Below, piece after piece: positions 8,280-16,696 of a DNA stretch of 64,000 bases. Origin of the DNA: an uncultured Eubacteriales bacterium (GTDB taxonomy: Bacteria; Bacillota; Clostridia; UBA1381); NCBI GenBank assembly GCA_905199755.1, contig CAJKHT010000004.1, positions 12,661 through 76,660 on the forward strand. The letters are read 5' to 3'. The stretch's first letter is position 1, and every line of letters begins with the position of its first letter. The notes under the pieces were generated by a model that was not told the origin of the DNA, did no database searches, and saw only the letters and a program-made list of their open reading frames with translations. A program made the position numbers and the translations under genes.

Positions 8280-9410
8280 TTATTTCTCTGCTGCCGGAGC
8301 TTCTGTAGCCTCGGGAGCTTCCGTAGCCTTGGGAGCAAGTGCTATCTTAAGCTCTGTATCCGCTGCTGTTACATCAGCTTCGAGAACATCACTGAAGAAG
8401 CTTACGGGAACATATGTGTAGTCGTTAATGATTACGGGTGCGGCTTCAAGTACAAACGGAGTCATTTTTGACTTCTTGTAGCTGTTTTCGCCTATGCTGA
8501 AATTAACGCCCATCTGTACGGTACCGACTGTAACCGCTCTCAAATCACCGTCCCAGCTTACTTCATAGCCGAGTGCTTCCGCAACTGCTCTTACGGGAAC
8601 GAGAACCGTCTTAATCTCACTGTCATACGAAACAGCGCCGATTTCCTTGCCTGCGGCGATAAGCTTTGTTACCTTTGTGAAGTCGGGGGCTTCCGTCGGA
8701 GCGGGAGTAACTTCGGGAGTTGCCGAAGGAACGGGGTTATAGTCGCTTTCACCGAGTACAACAACCTTTATCGGAGTTGTCTGACCGGGCATGCTCAATG
8801 CAACCATATTGAAGAATACAGCCAAATCCTTGTGTTCAAGGTCTGTATATGCTACTTTGTTACCCTCTAAATCCGTAATGTCCGAATTTTCATCAAGATT
8901 AAGCGCAAGATTGTCCGCAATGTTTGTTACAACACCGAACATCTCACTCTTTACATATGTATCAACGTCAACACTAACGTCAAGCTTTTCATCTTTAATG
9001 ACGATTACCGAAACAGCAGCGTTTTTTTCTGCCGTTACAAATGTATAAACCTTGTCGCCTGCCTTTAAATCCTCATACTTTTTAACGCCGCCGTTTAAAT
9101 CCAGAACAACAGCGTCGTCCGCAACCGTTATGTCGGACTCTGTGCCGTCCTCAGCTTTAACGGTTATAACCTTGCCGTCTTTGATTTCCTTGATTTCCGA
9201 TTCCGCGCGTGTGTATTTTGCGGGAACGGTTTGTTTTTGCGCCGCAACATCATCAAGAGATATATTGATCTCCGTTGCTTCGTCGGCTGAACCTATTGTT
9301 GTAACAGCTGTTTCGTTAGCGGATGTATCGGCTGCCTCTTCGGCAAAAACAGATACTCCGGATACCAGCAGCGCTGCTGCAAGCAATGTTGTTAAAATTT
9401 TCTTTTTCAT
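8280..9410 (-). CDS. Secreted stalk-domain protein (copper amine oxidase N-terminal-like domain)
   Basis: This 376-residue exported protein has a clear signal peptide (MKKKILTTLLAAALLVSGVSVFA, likely cut before EEAADTS). Residues about 40-220 form a beta-rich domain of unknown function. After a Pro/Thr-rich linker (PSATPEVTPAPTEAP), residues about 245-355 are a stalk domain of the Cu_amine_oxidN1 family, with VPVRAVAEALGYEVSWDG and VPVSFFSDVLEADV. The tail is a low-complexity APEATEAPAAEK repeat. Such domains are widespread on Clostridia cell surfaces and do not imply amine oxidase activity. The start follows GGAAAG. A small dyad AGGAT-N5-ATCCT (9464-9478) lies upstream. Confidence 0.85.
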   Translation of the reverse strand: MKKKILTTLLAAALLVSGVSVFAEEAADTSANETAVTTIGSADEATEINISLDDVAAQKQTVPAKYTRAESEIKEIKDGKVITVKAEDGTESDITVADDAVVLDLNGGVKKYEDLKAGDKVYTFVTAEKNAAVSVIVIKDEKLDVSVDVDTYVKSEMFGVVTNIADNLALNLDENSDITDLEGNKVAYTDLEHKDLAVFFNMVALSMPGQTTPIKVVVLGESDYNPVPSATPEVTPAPTEAPDFTKVTKLIAAGKEIGAVSYDSEIKTVLVPVRAVAEALGYEVSWDGDLRAVTVGTVQMGVNFSIGENSYKKSKMTPFVLEAAPVIINDYTYVPVSFFSDVLEADVTAADTELKIALAPKATEAPEATEAPAAEK

Positions 9411-9610
9411 AAAATCTTTCCTTTCCGCGCAGGTGTTTTATGTCTGCTAAAAATTTTTTCATCAGGATTATTTATCCTAACAAGTATTTAGACGATAAAA
9501 AATATAGTTTGTTCCCGAATATTTATTAATAAACTGTAAACAATAAAACCATAGGCAAACATATTTAACTTAATATCAGAAATGCGGTTATACGCAGAAA
9601 GGAAAAGCTT

Positions 9611-9907
9611 ATGAAAAAAATATTTTTAATATTGATTTCCGCCGCACTTATGCCGGTAATGACGGCGTGCGGCAATAACAGCAAATCTCAGCCTACACCA
9701 ACCCCGACGACGGCAGCCACCGAGCATGCATCGCCCGAGGCTACAATGAAAAACAATGCCGAAAATGCGGCGGAGGATATGGGCAATACCGTAAACGATG
9801 TCGGAAATGACGCAGGAAACGCGGCAAAGGATATCGGAGATGCGGCAGGCGATGCCATAAAGGGTACGGCTGATGCGGTCGGAGATGCGGTTGGCGCAAA
9901 CAAGTAA
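9611..9907 (+). CDS. Small Ala/Gly/Asp-rich lipoprotein
   Basis: A 98-residue protein with a lipoprotein signal ending in MTAC (Cys20), a Pro/Thr linker (QPTPTPTTAAT) and a C-terminal half made of short amphipathic repeats such as NTVNDVGNDAGNAAKD and DAAGDAIKGTADAVGD. The repeats recur about every 11 residues (D-I/V-G-D/N-A-A/G pattern), which suggests an amphipathic helix like those in YtxH or LEA-type stress proteins. It would be anchored to the outer face of the membrane. I do not recognise a defined family. The start follows AAAGGAAAAG. No clear promoter was found in the 200 bp upstream. Confidence 0.8.
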   Translation: MKKIFLILISAALMPVMTACGNNSKSQPTPTPTTAATEHASPEATMKNNAENAAEDMGNTVNDVGNDAGNAAKDIGDAAGDAIKGTADAVGDAVGANK

Positions 9908-9913
9908 GTAATC

Positions 9914-9953
9914 AAAAAATATCTGCGGTGATTTTATACCGCAGATATTTTTT
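9914..9953. terminator. Bidirectional terminator between the small lipoprotein gene and ptsI
   Basis: Inverted repeat 9914-9929 with 9938-9953 (core ATATCTGCGGT) around an 8-nt loop, with A-run and T-run flanks. It serves two convergent genes and overlaps the ptsI stop codon. Confidence 0.85.
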
Positions 9954-11614
9954 TAGTTAAGTTTAGCTAAAAGCTCATCTCTCACAGCCGAAACATCTGT
10001 TTCAAGCACCTTTTTCTTGATAGGCAGTATCGCACCGGGGGAAACCGAAAGCTCGTCAACACCCATTGCAAGGAACATTTCCGTAAGTGATGTATCCGCA
10101 CCCAGCTCACCGCATATACCTGCCCAGATTCCGCTCTTGTGTGCATTGTCCACAACCGTTTTAATCAGCCGCAGCACAGATAAGTGGTGAGTGTCGCAGA
10201 ACTGCTCCGCCGCACGGTTCTGACGGTCAACGGCAAGCGTATACTGTGTGAGGTCATTTGTGCCGATTGAGAAGAAATCCGCTTCATCGGCAAGCTTGTC
10301 GCTTATAAGCGCGGCGGCAGGCGTTTCAATCATAATGCCCAAAGAGGTGTTCTCGTTAAACGGGATTTTTTCGGCTTTAAGCTCGTCCCTCACCTCCGAA
10401 CAGATTTCCTTAATGCGCTTAACCTCGTTTACCGACGTAATCATCGGGAACATTATTGCTATGTTTCCGTATGCGGACGCGCGGTACAGCGCCCGAAGCT
10501 GTGTTTTGAAAAGCTGCGGACGGGTAAGGCATATTCTTATCGCACGCACTCCCATGGCAGGATTTTCCTCGCGCGGCAGCTCAAAATAGTCCGCCTGCTT
10601 GTCGGCGCCTATGTCGAGAGTACGTATAATAATGCGCTTTCCGCCCATTTTCTCCGCCGATTTTTTGTAAACCGCAAACTGCTCGTCCTCTGTCGGATAG
10701 CTGTTCCTTTCAAGATATATAAATTCACTTCTGAAAAGTCCGACACCCTGCGCATCGTTTGCATAAGCCTGCGGCAAATCCCCGGGATTCCCTATATTTG
10801 CATAAAGCAGAATGCTTTGTCCGTCCTTTGTGACGGGCTTTATACCCTTAAGCTTGTTTAAAAGCTTCTTTTTGCTGTCCGCCTCGTCCTTCTTTTTCTG
10901 CATCGCAAGCACGGTGTTCATATCGGGCGATATATACACCGTGCCGGTGAAGCCGTCCACAATAACATCATCCGTGCTTTCGCCGTTGTCCGTTATTCCT
11001 TTTGCGCCTATTACTGCCGGAATATTAAGCGTGCGCGCAAGTATTGCCGTATGTGAATTTGCACTGCCCTTTTCGGTTACTATAGCCATGATTTTAGACT
11101 TGTCAAGCTGCACCGTTTCCGATGGGGCTAAATCCTCTGCCGCAAGAATTACGGGTATGTCGGAGTGTATTTCATCTGTTGCGGAATCGGACAAAACGCC
11201 TATAAGACGTTCGGAAATATCCCTCACGTCCGCTGCGCGTGCCTGCATGTAGCTGTCGTCCATGGCGGTAAAAATTTCTGCGAAATTGTCTGACGTATTT
11301 GCAACGGCGGTTTCCGCATTAAGCTTTTGATTGGTTATTATTGAGCGTATAGAGCTTATATAGTCCTCGTCTTCAAGCATCATGCGGTGTATTTCAAAAA
11401 TCATGGCGCTGCTTTCGCCCACCTCCGCCACGGCTTTGTCATAAAGCGCACCGAGACGCAGCATTGTCTTTTTGCGCGCGTCCTCAAAGCGTGCAAGCTC
11501 GGCTTCGGTGTCATCCACACGTTCTCTTTTAATCACATTGGACGTTTTTTTCAGTACATAAAGCTTTCCGAACGCAACGCCGCCGCATACTCCCTGTCCT
11601 TTGATTGTTACCAT
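9953..11614 (-). CDS. ptsI: PTS enzyme I (phosphoenolpyruvate-protein phosphotransferase)
   Basis: Enzyme I takes phosphate from PEP and passes it to HPr, the first step of sugar uptake by the phosphotransferase system. From the ATG at 11614 the protein has 553 residues, normal for the family. The N-terminal domain carries the phospho-His (His188 in SANSHTAILAR). The C-terminal PEP barrel has RSEFIYLERNSYPTEDEQ, TLDIGADK and the Cys motif GICGELGAD. A GTG three codons upstream (11623) is also in frame, but it overlaps the AAGGGTG ribosome binding site, so the ATG is preferred. The gene lies 26 bp behind ptsH, last in an EIICBA-HPr-EI operon. Confidence 0.96.
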   Translation of the reverse strand: MVTIKGQGVCGGVAFGKLYVLKKTSNVIKRERVDDTEAELARFEDARKKTMLRLGALYDKAVAEVGESSAMIFEIHRMMLEDEDYISSIRSIITNQKLNAETAVANTSDNFAEIFTAMDDSYMQARAADVRDISERLIGVLSDSATDEIHSDIPVILAAEDLAPSETVQLDKSKIMAIVTEKGSANSHTAILARTLNIPAVIGAKGITDNGESTDDVIVDGFTGTVYISPDMNTVLAMQKKKDEADSKKKLLNKLKGIKPVTKDGQSILLYANIGNPGDLPQAYANDAQGVGLFRSEFIYLERNSYPTEDEQFAVYKKSAEKMGGKRIIIRTLDIGADKQADYFELPREENPAMGVRAIRICLTRPQLFKTQLRALYRASAYGNIAIMFPMITSVNEVKRIKEICSEVRDELKAEKIPFNENTSLGIMIETPAAALISDKLADEADFFSIGTNDLTQYTLAVDRQNRAAEQFCDTHHLSVLRLIKTVVDNAHKSGIWAGICGELGADTSLTEMFLAMGVDELSVSPGAILPIKKKVLETDVSAVRDELLAKLN

Positions 11615-11640
11615 ATGCTTCACCCTTTTTCGGATTTTAG

Positions 11641-11898
11641 TTAAAGATTGGCTTTAAAGAATGTTTCCATGGCGGATATTGCGGTATCCTCGTCCGCTCC
11701 ATCGGCAGTGACGGTCACTTCGTCGCCCTGCTTCACACCCATGCCCATTATACCGAACAGCTTTGTCGCCTCGGCGCTTTTATCGCCCTTTGCGAGCGTT
11801 ATTTTCGATTGGAACTTTCCGGCTGCTTTAACAAGCAGTCCGGCAGGTCTGGCATGGATTCCGATCTCGTCCTTTATTACATACTTAAATTCTTTCAT
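11641..11898 (-). CDS. ptsH: HPr phosphocarrier protein, with Lys at the regulatory Ser46 position
   Basis: This 85-residue protein relays phosphate from enzyme I to the sugar-specific EII. The catalytic His15 sits in GIHARPAG. Ungapped alignment to Bacillus subtilis HPr puts Lys46 (ATKLFGIMGMG) where Ser46 (LKSIMGVMSLG) is phosphorylated by HPr kinase for CcpA-dependent catabolite repression; Ser52 is also replaced, by Gly. So this HPr should support transport but not classical Ser46-P signalling. The start codon overlaps the EIICBA stop by one base (TAATG), which implies translational coupling. Confidence 0.95.
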   Translation of the reverse strand: MKEFKYVIKDEIGIHARPAGLLVKAAGKFQSKITLAKGDKSAEATKLFGIMGMGVKQGDEVTVTADGADEDTAISAMETFFKANL

Positions 11899-14021
11899 TA
11901 TCCGTTTTCCTTTCCTTTTGTTATTGTTTCTATAAATTTATCTCCTGCTTTAATGCTGCCCGATGCAAGTATTTTCACATCTTCAAAATCATCGGAATTG
12001 CAGACCACAACGGGCGTCACAACCGAATAGCCTGCCTCTGAAACGGCTTTTATATCAAACTTCATAATCAAGTCGCCCTTTTTCACGCTGTCGCCGTCTT
12101 TTACCGTATATTCAAAATATTTTCCGTTAAGCTTTACCGTATCAATGCCGACATGAATAAGAAGCTCCGTACCGTTTTCTGCGGTTATGCCGATTGCATG
12201 GCGCGTTTCGGCTGTGTTTGAGATTACACCGTCGCACGGTGCAAATACCTCGCCCTTTACAGGCTCTATTGCCGCCCCCTTGCCGAGTATTCCCTTGCCG
12301 AACACCTCATCATTTACATTTTCGAGAGGTATAACCGTTCCGTTAAGCGGAGCTGCAAGTATAATCGCACTGCTTACGGCTGTACTCTTTTCGGATTTGC
12401 CAAGCGTTTCGGTTATTGTAATGCTGTCGCTTTCGGGACTGTCGAGAAAACTCTCGAGCTTTGATTTTATTACCGTGACCTTAGGCCCGTATATGACCTG
12501 CACTCCGTTGCCCTTTTTCAGCACGCCTGCCGCGCCGCTTTGCTTCAGTAAATCCTCGTTTACGGCGGAGCTGTCATGCACGGTTATTCTAAGACGTGTG
12601 GCACAGCAGTCCACGTCCGAAATGTTGTTTTTTCCGCCCAGACCGCCGACTATAAGCATGCTTACGGTATCCTGCTTTGAGGTTTTGCTTTTGTTGTTTC
12701 TTGCATTTACGTCGGCACGCGTGTACAGCTTGGTTTCAACCTCGTCATTTTCGCGTCCCGGGGTGATATAATTGAATTTCTTTATCATAAAGCCGAATAC
12801 GGCATAATAAACAAAGAAATATACTATACCTACAATTATAATATATATCCAGTGTGTTTTTGCATTGCCCTGCAAAATTCCGAACAACGTCAGGTCTATA
12901 AGTCCGCCCGAAAATGTCATTCCCACACCGACATTCAGAATATGCATAAGCATAAATGAAAGTCCGGCGAGTACGCAGTGCACACCGTACATGAGCGGTG
13001 CAACGAATATAAACGTAAATTCCAGCGGTTCGGTAATACCGGTAATCATTGCAGTGAGAGCCGCCGAAAGCAGAAGTCCTCCGGCAACCTTGCGCTTTTC
13101 AATTCTTGCGCAGCGGTACATTGCAAGCGCCGCACCCGGAAGTCCGAAAATCATGAACGGATATTTTCCTGTCATAAAGCGTGTTGCTTCAACGCTGAAC
13201 ACCTTTGTGCTTTTGGAGGCAAGCTCCGCAAAGAAAATGTTTTGCGCACCCTGAACGGTAACTCCGTCAATAACCGCCGTTCCTCCGACAGCCGTCTGCC
13301 AGAACGGCATGTAAAACACATGGTGAAGTCCGAACGGTATCAGTGCGCGCTCTATAATTCCGTACAGCCATGTGCCGATATATCCCGATGAAAGAACAAG
13401 ATTTCCCAAAAGCGCAATCGCATTCTGTATAACCGGCCACACGAAAAACATCACTATGCCGACAAGCACGAATACAAGCGCCGAAATAATCGGTACAAAT
13501 CTTGTGCCGCCGAAAAACGCAAGTATCTGCGGCAGCTGTATTGTATAGTATTTGTTATGCAGTGCCGCAACACCGAGCCCTACTATGATACCGCCGAACA
13601 CGCCCATTTGCAGCGTTGTTATTCCGAGTACCTGTGCGGTGGAGTTTTCAAGCATGGCATCAGCGCCGCCGCGGCTGTTTATGAGTGCGCTTATGGTTGT
13701 GTGCATTATAAGGAACGATACCGTTGCGGCAAGTGCGGCAACCTCCTTTTCCTTTTTTGCCATACCTATCGCAACACCCATTGCAAACAAAAGCGGCAGA
13801 TTGTCAAATACCGCGCTGCCTGCCTTGCTCATTATATCGAGCAGAGTATAGAGTATTCCGCCCTGACGTATAATTTTGTGCAGATTGTACGCTTCAAGCA
13901 TTGTCTCGTTTGTAAACGAGCTGCCGACACCCAGAAGCAGTCCGGCAACGGGCAGAATTGCTATAGGCAGCATAAACGACCTGCCGACACGCTGCAGAAC
14001 TCCGAAAATTTTGTCTTTCAT
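11898..14021 (-). CDS. PTS glucose/N-acetylglucosamine-type EIICBA permease
   Basis: The 707-residue protein imports and phosphorylates a hexose, most likely glucose. Order: EIIC membrane domain (residues 1 to about 400, opening MKDKIFGVLQRVGRSFMLPI, with the GITEPLEF loop motif), EIIB (about 445-525, phospho-Cys473 in CCATRLR) and EIIA (about 550-700, phospho-His623 in LIHVGIDT). The start is the ATG at 14021 after CGGAGG; the frame stays open 24 codons further upstream, but that part overlaps the mRNA leader and has no ribosome binding site. It leads the operon with ptsH and ptsI. Glucose versus GlcNAc specificity cannot be settled by eye. Confidence 0.93.
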   Translation of the reverse strand: MKDKIFGVLQRVGRSFMLPIAILPVAGLLLGVGSSFTNETMLEAYNLHKIIRQGGILYTLLDIMSKAGSAVFDNLPLLFAMGVAIGMAKKEKEVAALAATVSFLIMHTTISALINSRGGADAMLENSTAQVLGITTLQMGVFGGIIVGLGVAALHNKYYTIQLPQILAFFGGTRFVPIISALVFVLVGIVMFFVWPVIQNAIALLGNLVLSSGYIGTWLYGIIERALIPFGLHHVFYMPFWQTAVGGTAVIDGVTVQGAQNIFFAELASKSTKVFSVEATRFMTGKYPFMIFGLPGAALAMYRCARIEKRKVAGGLLLSAALTAMITGITEPLEFTFIFVAPLMYGVHCVLAGLSFMLMHILNVGVGMTFSGGLIDLTLFGILQGNAKTHWIYIIIVGIVYFFVYYAVFGFMIKKFNYITPGRENDEVETKLYTRADVNARNNKSKTSKQDTVSMLIVGGLGGKNNISDVDCCATRLRITVHDSSAVNEDLLKQSGAAGVLKKGNGVQVIYGPKVTVIKSKLESFLDSPESDSITITETLGKSEKSTAVSSAIILAAPLNGTVIPLENVNDEVFGKGILGKGAAIEPVKGEVFAPCDGVISNTAETRHAIGITAENGTELLIHVGIDTVKLNGKYFEYTVKDGDSVKKGDLIMKFDIKAVSEAGYSVVTPVVVCNSDDFEDVKILASGSIKAGDKFIETITKGKENG

Positions 14022-14039
14022 ATTTAAAACCTCCGATAA

Positions 14040-14080
14040 TATTGCCGATGAATATGTATGGACATATTCGGCAGATATAT
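14040..14080 (-). promoter_or_regulatory. Hairpin in the EIICBA mRNA leader
   Basis: In the roughly 75-nt leader, GCCGAATATGT pairs with ACATATTCATCGGC (2-nt bulge, 4-nt loop) just upstream of the ribosome binding site. A PTS-type antiterminator was considered, but no following terminator is visible. Confidence 0.4.
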
Positions 14081-14103
14081 ATAATATACACATCTTTCAT
14101 ATT

Positions 14104-14132
14104 ATTATACGGAGGTCATATTAACTTGTCAG
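14104..14132 (-). promoter_or_regulatory. Sigma-A promoter of the PTS operon
   Basis: Minus-strand CTGACA (complement of 14127-14132) and TATAAT (complement of 14104-14109) with a 17-bp spacer. It overlaps the end of the sfp-like gene. Confidence 0.75.
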
Positions 14133-14722
14133 CCTTTTTGGCAAATGCAAAGCTTATAGCTTTTGTCTTTAAATTCATACGGTGTAAATGTGTATTTTTC
14201 ACCGTTGTATTCCGTTGTATCTTCAAGTACACAAAAGGAAGAAAGCGGTATTTTCAAGCCCTTGCCGACCGCTTTTACAAGGCTTTCCTTTCTTACCCAT
14301 ATTTCATAAAAGGCTTCTTCGGCATTGCATGCGGCATGCATATATCCGCGTTCCTTGTCGGTAAAATATTTTTTTGCTATGTTCGGATTTATGCTCCGCA
14401 TAAGCTGAATATCAACACCAATCGGCACATCGGAAACGGCGCAGACGGCATAATCTCCCGAATGGCTGATGTTAAAATGAAAATTGGGATACATGGGAAG
14501 ATACGGCTTTTTAAAATCGTCCGTATCCCATATTACGGGTGTCTGAATATCGGGAAAAAAATCCTTTGCCGCTTCGTTTAAAAGCAGCTCCGCGCCCGCC
14601 GACTGCTTTTTTGCCTGTTCGGTCTTTTGCCGCATAAGCTTTTCCCGGCGCTTTTCGGAAATTTTGCCGTAAACCTCGCGAAGTACAATATCCGTTACGT
14701 TCATTGTATAAAGCTTTATCAT
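14129..14722 (-). CDS. 4'-phosphopantetheinyl transferase (Sfp type)
   Basis: The 197-residue enzyme moves phosphopantetheine from CoA onto a Ser of a carrier protein. Signature motifs are present: FHFNISHSGDYAVCAVSD, GVDIQ (magnesium-binding Asp) and WVRKESLVKAVGKGL. Length is slightly below Bacillus Sfp (224). No carrier protein or NRPS/PKS genes lie nearby, so the target may be a fatty-acid ACP or a distant cluster. Its ATG overlaps the rsmE stop by 4 bases (14719-14722), so it is the last gene of the rnhB-yraN-dipeptidase-rsmE-sfp operon. The N-terminal 60 residues are less typical and Lys/Gln-rich. Confidence 0.9.
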   Translation of the reverse strand: MIKLYTMNVTDIVLREVYGKISEKRREKLMRQKTEQAKKQSAGAELLLNEAAKDFFPDIQTPVIWDTDDFKKPYLPMYPNFHFNISHSGDYAVCAVSDVPIGVDIQLMRSINPNIAKKYFTDKERGYMHAACNAEEAFYEIWVRKESLVKAVGKGLKIPLSSFCVLEDTTEYNGEKYTFTPYEFKDKSYKLCICQKG

Positions 14723-15477
14723 TTTTCGGAAATTCTATTAATATCGCCTATTTCGTACATAAGCATGGAAAGCACGGCTTCGCCTGCTGTTTCCGTGCGC
14801 AGAATACGTCTGCCGAGGGTGATGGTTTTAATTCCCGCTGCTCTGATTTTTTCGGTTTCGGCTATGTCAAAGCCGCCCTCGGGACCTATGATAAATGCTG
14901 CATTTTTCGGATTTTCGCATGATGTCAGCACACTTTTTAACGTGTTTTCCCGTTCACATTCGTAGGGAACGAAAACAATATCGAAAGCCTTAAGCTTATC
15001 GAGCACGGCATCAAGCGTCTTTGGCATTGTCACCTCGGGAATTATCCCTCTGCCCGATTGCTTTGCCGCTTCTGCGGCAATTTTGCGCCAGCGTTCCGTT
15101 TTCTTTTCCTCTGCTTTTTTGTTTTCAAGCTTTACAACGCATCTGGCAAGCGAACACGGGATAATTCTCGAAATTCCCAGCTCCGTGGTTTTCTGAATTA
15201 TATAATCCATTTTTGATGCCTTAGGCAAGCCCTGCACAAGCGTAACGCTTATGTTCGGCTCGGAGCTGCTTTTTTTCTCGCTTATTATTTTACATTCCAC
15301 CTCATCGGGCGAAATTTTATCGATTACCGTTTCGTAATCGATGCCGCGCCCGTCGCAGAGTGTCAGACCGTCTCCCGTCGTCATGCGCAGAACTCTCGAA
15401 ATGTGAGCGGCATCGCCGCCGCGTATAACTATGCTTTCGCCGCCGATATTTTCGCGCGGCACAAAAAATTTAGACAT
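14719..15477 (-). CDS. rsmE: 16S rRNA m3U1498 methyltransferase
   Basis: RsmE is a SPOUT-class enzyme that methylates N3 of U1498 in 16S rRNA, using S-adenosylmethionine. From the ATG at 15477 it has 252 residues, as expected. Visible motifs: an N-terminal PUA-like part (KFFVPRENIG...HISRVLRM), then VTLVQGLPKASKMDYIIQKTTELGI, the knot segment FIIGPEGGFDIAETEKI and LGRRILRTETA near the C-terminus. A TTG six codons upstream is in frame, but the ATG has the better spacing to GAAAGGG. The start lies inside the end of the dipeptidase gene (8-base overlap), which suggests coupling. Confidence 0.96.
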   Translation of the reverse strand: MSKFFVPRENIGGESIVIRGGDAAHISRVLRMTTGDGLTLCDGRGIDYETVIDKISPDEVECKIISEKKSSSEPNISVTLVQGLPKASKMDYIIQKTTELGISRIIPCSLARCVVKLENKKAEEKKTERWRKIAAEAAKQSGRGIIPEVTMPKTLDAVLDKLKAFDIVFVPYECERENTLKSVLTSCENPKNAAFIIGPEGGFDIAETEKIRAAGIKTITLGRRILRTETAGEAVLSMLMYEIGDINRISEK

Positions 15478-16330
15478 TCTCAAAAACCCTTTCAAAATTT
15501 TTATGGCTTATTTTTTCTATCTGTTCATCGGTGTAATTAAGCTGCAAAAGCCTGTCAAATACCTTGTAAGTATCTTCACAGCCGTTTATGCCGCGCGGCA
15601 GACCTTCCACACCGTCAAAATCCGCCCCGATGCCTATGCTGTTTTCGCCGCCGAGTGACATAAAATGCTCTATATGCTTTATTATATCGTCAATATCGGC
15701 GCTGCCGCTTTCGTTAAGAAACGGCGGATTGAAATTTATCCCGACACAGCCGCCGCGGCTTTTTATAATGCGGAACATATCGTCGGTCAGGTTTCGCCTG
15801 TGGCTGCATACGCTCCTTGAATCGGAATGTGTGGCAATGAGCGTTTTGCCGTAAAATTCCGCAATGTCATAAAATGATTTGTCATTAAGGTGCGATACAT
15901 CAATAAGCATACCGGCATTATCCATTTCGTTTACAACGCTTTTGCCGAATGGTGTGAGTCCCTTTGTTTTGTCCTGTTCGTCCGCACCTGCGGCTATGTG
16001 GTTTGTTCCGTTCCACGTAAGAGCCGCCGCCCTGACACCGAGCCTTGCATAGTTTCTTAAATCGGCAAGGCTTCTTATGCACTCGCCGCCCTCGATGCTT
16101 AAAATTCCGTCCGCACCGCTTATATAAAAAGTATCTATGAGACGCATACAGCGCTGCGCGGCGCAGGAATGATATACGGGATCGATAAAGCACGCGAATA
16201 CCTGTGTGTATTTTTTGTATGCTCCCATTCTTTTTGAATCAACATTAAATGTGTTTTGCTTAAGTCCTTGTCCCTCGTCCGAAATTCTGCACAAGGTATC
16301 GCAGTGTGCGTCAAATACAGAATAGTCCAT
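15470..16330 (-). CDS. Membrane dipeptidase-type peptidase (M19)
   Basis: This 286-residue protein belongs to the M19 renal-dipeptidase family of dinuclear zinc enzymes that cleave dipeptides, including ones with D-residues. Ligand motifs are visible: FDAHCDT at the N-terminus, the bridging Glu in LSIEGGE, IDVSHLND, LIATHSDSRSV and GIGADFDGV. It is shorter than typical members (300-400). There is no signal peptide, so it should act in the cytoplasm. The start follows AGGGGG 9 bp after the yraN stop. The same fold could host D-aminoacyl or pterin deaminase activity, so the substrate is open. Confidence 0.92.
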   Translation of the reverse strand: MDYSVFDAHCDTLCRISDEGQGLKQNTFNVDSKRMGAYKKYTQVFACFIDPVYHSCAAQRCMRLIDTFYISGADGILSIEGGECIRSLADLRNYARLGVRAAALTWNGTNHIAAGADEQDKTKGLTPFGKSVVNEMDNAGMLIDVSHLNDKSFYDIAEFYGKTLIATHSDSRSVCSHRRNLTDDMFRIIKSRGGCVGINFNPPFLNESGSADIDDIIKHIEHFMSLGGENSIGIGADFDGVEGLPRGINGCEDTYKVFDRLLQLNYTDEQIEKISHKNFERVFENV

Positions 16331-16339
16331 AAATACCCC

Positions 16340-16696
16340 CTAAAATGCGTTTTCAATGTGATTTACTGACGTGATTACCGCTTTGCCGCCCGTCATTTTG
16401 TAAAGCACTTCTATCACGTCAAAACGGATTTCATTGTTTACCGTATCGGTATAATACATGGCTGTGCGCGTTATTCTGCGCTGCTTTCTGAAATCCACGT
16501 ATTCCGACGGTTCGCCGTAAAGAGTGTTTTTCCTTGTTTTTACCTCCGTAAAGACAATACATTCGCCGTCTTTTGCGATTATGTCTATTTCGCCCGTTTT
16601 AATTTTAAAATTGCGTTCGAGAATTGTGTAGCCCTTGCTTTCAAGATACCTGCATGCGGCGGTTTCGCCCATATCTCCTATTTCCTTGGTTGTCAT
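16340..16696 (-). CDS. YraN family (UPF0102) endonuclease-like protein
   Basis: The 118-residue protein has the YraN pattern GDMGETAACRYLESKGY, NFKIKTGEIDIIAKD and IVFTEVKTR. EIDII...FTEVK is the PD-(D/E)XK nuclease core, so a structure-specific or Holliday-junction-like nuclease role is possible; the function is not firmly established. The gene typically follows rnhB, as here. Its ATG overlaps the rnhB stop by 4 bases (16693-16696). Confidence 0.94.
   Translation of the reverse strand: MTTKEIGDMGETAACRYLESKGYTILERNFKIKTGEIDIIAKDGECIVFTEVKTRKNTLYGEPSEYVDFRKQRRITRTAMYYTDTVNNEIRFDVIEVLYKMTGGKAVITSVNHIENAF

Noticed and set aside
8235..8471. 78-codon plus-strand ORF beginning inside the terminator palindrome
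   Set aside because: It starts in a terminator and runs antisense to the stalk-domain gene, with no ribosome binding site.
14040..14080. RAT-type antiterminator for the PTS operon
   Set aside because: There is a hairpin, but no overlapping terminator and no antiterminator gene nearby.
14022..14093. Longer N-terminus for the PTS EIICBA protein (24 extra codons)
   Set aside because: The extra part lies in the leader between promoter and ribosome binding site, and the family start is MKDKIFG-like at 14021.
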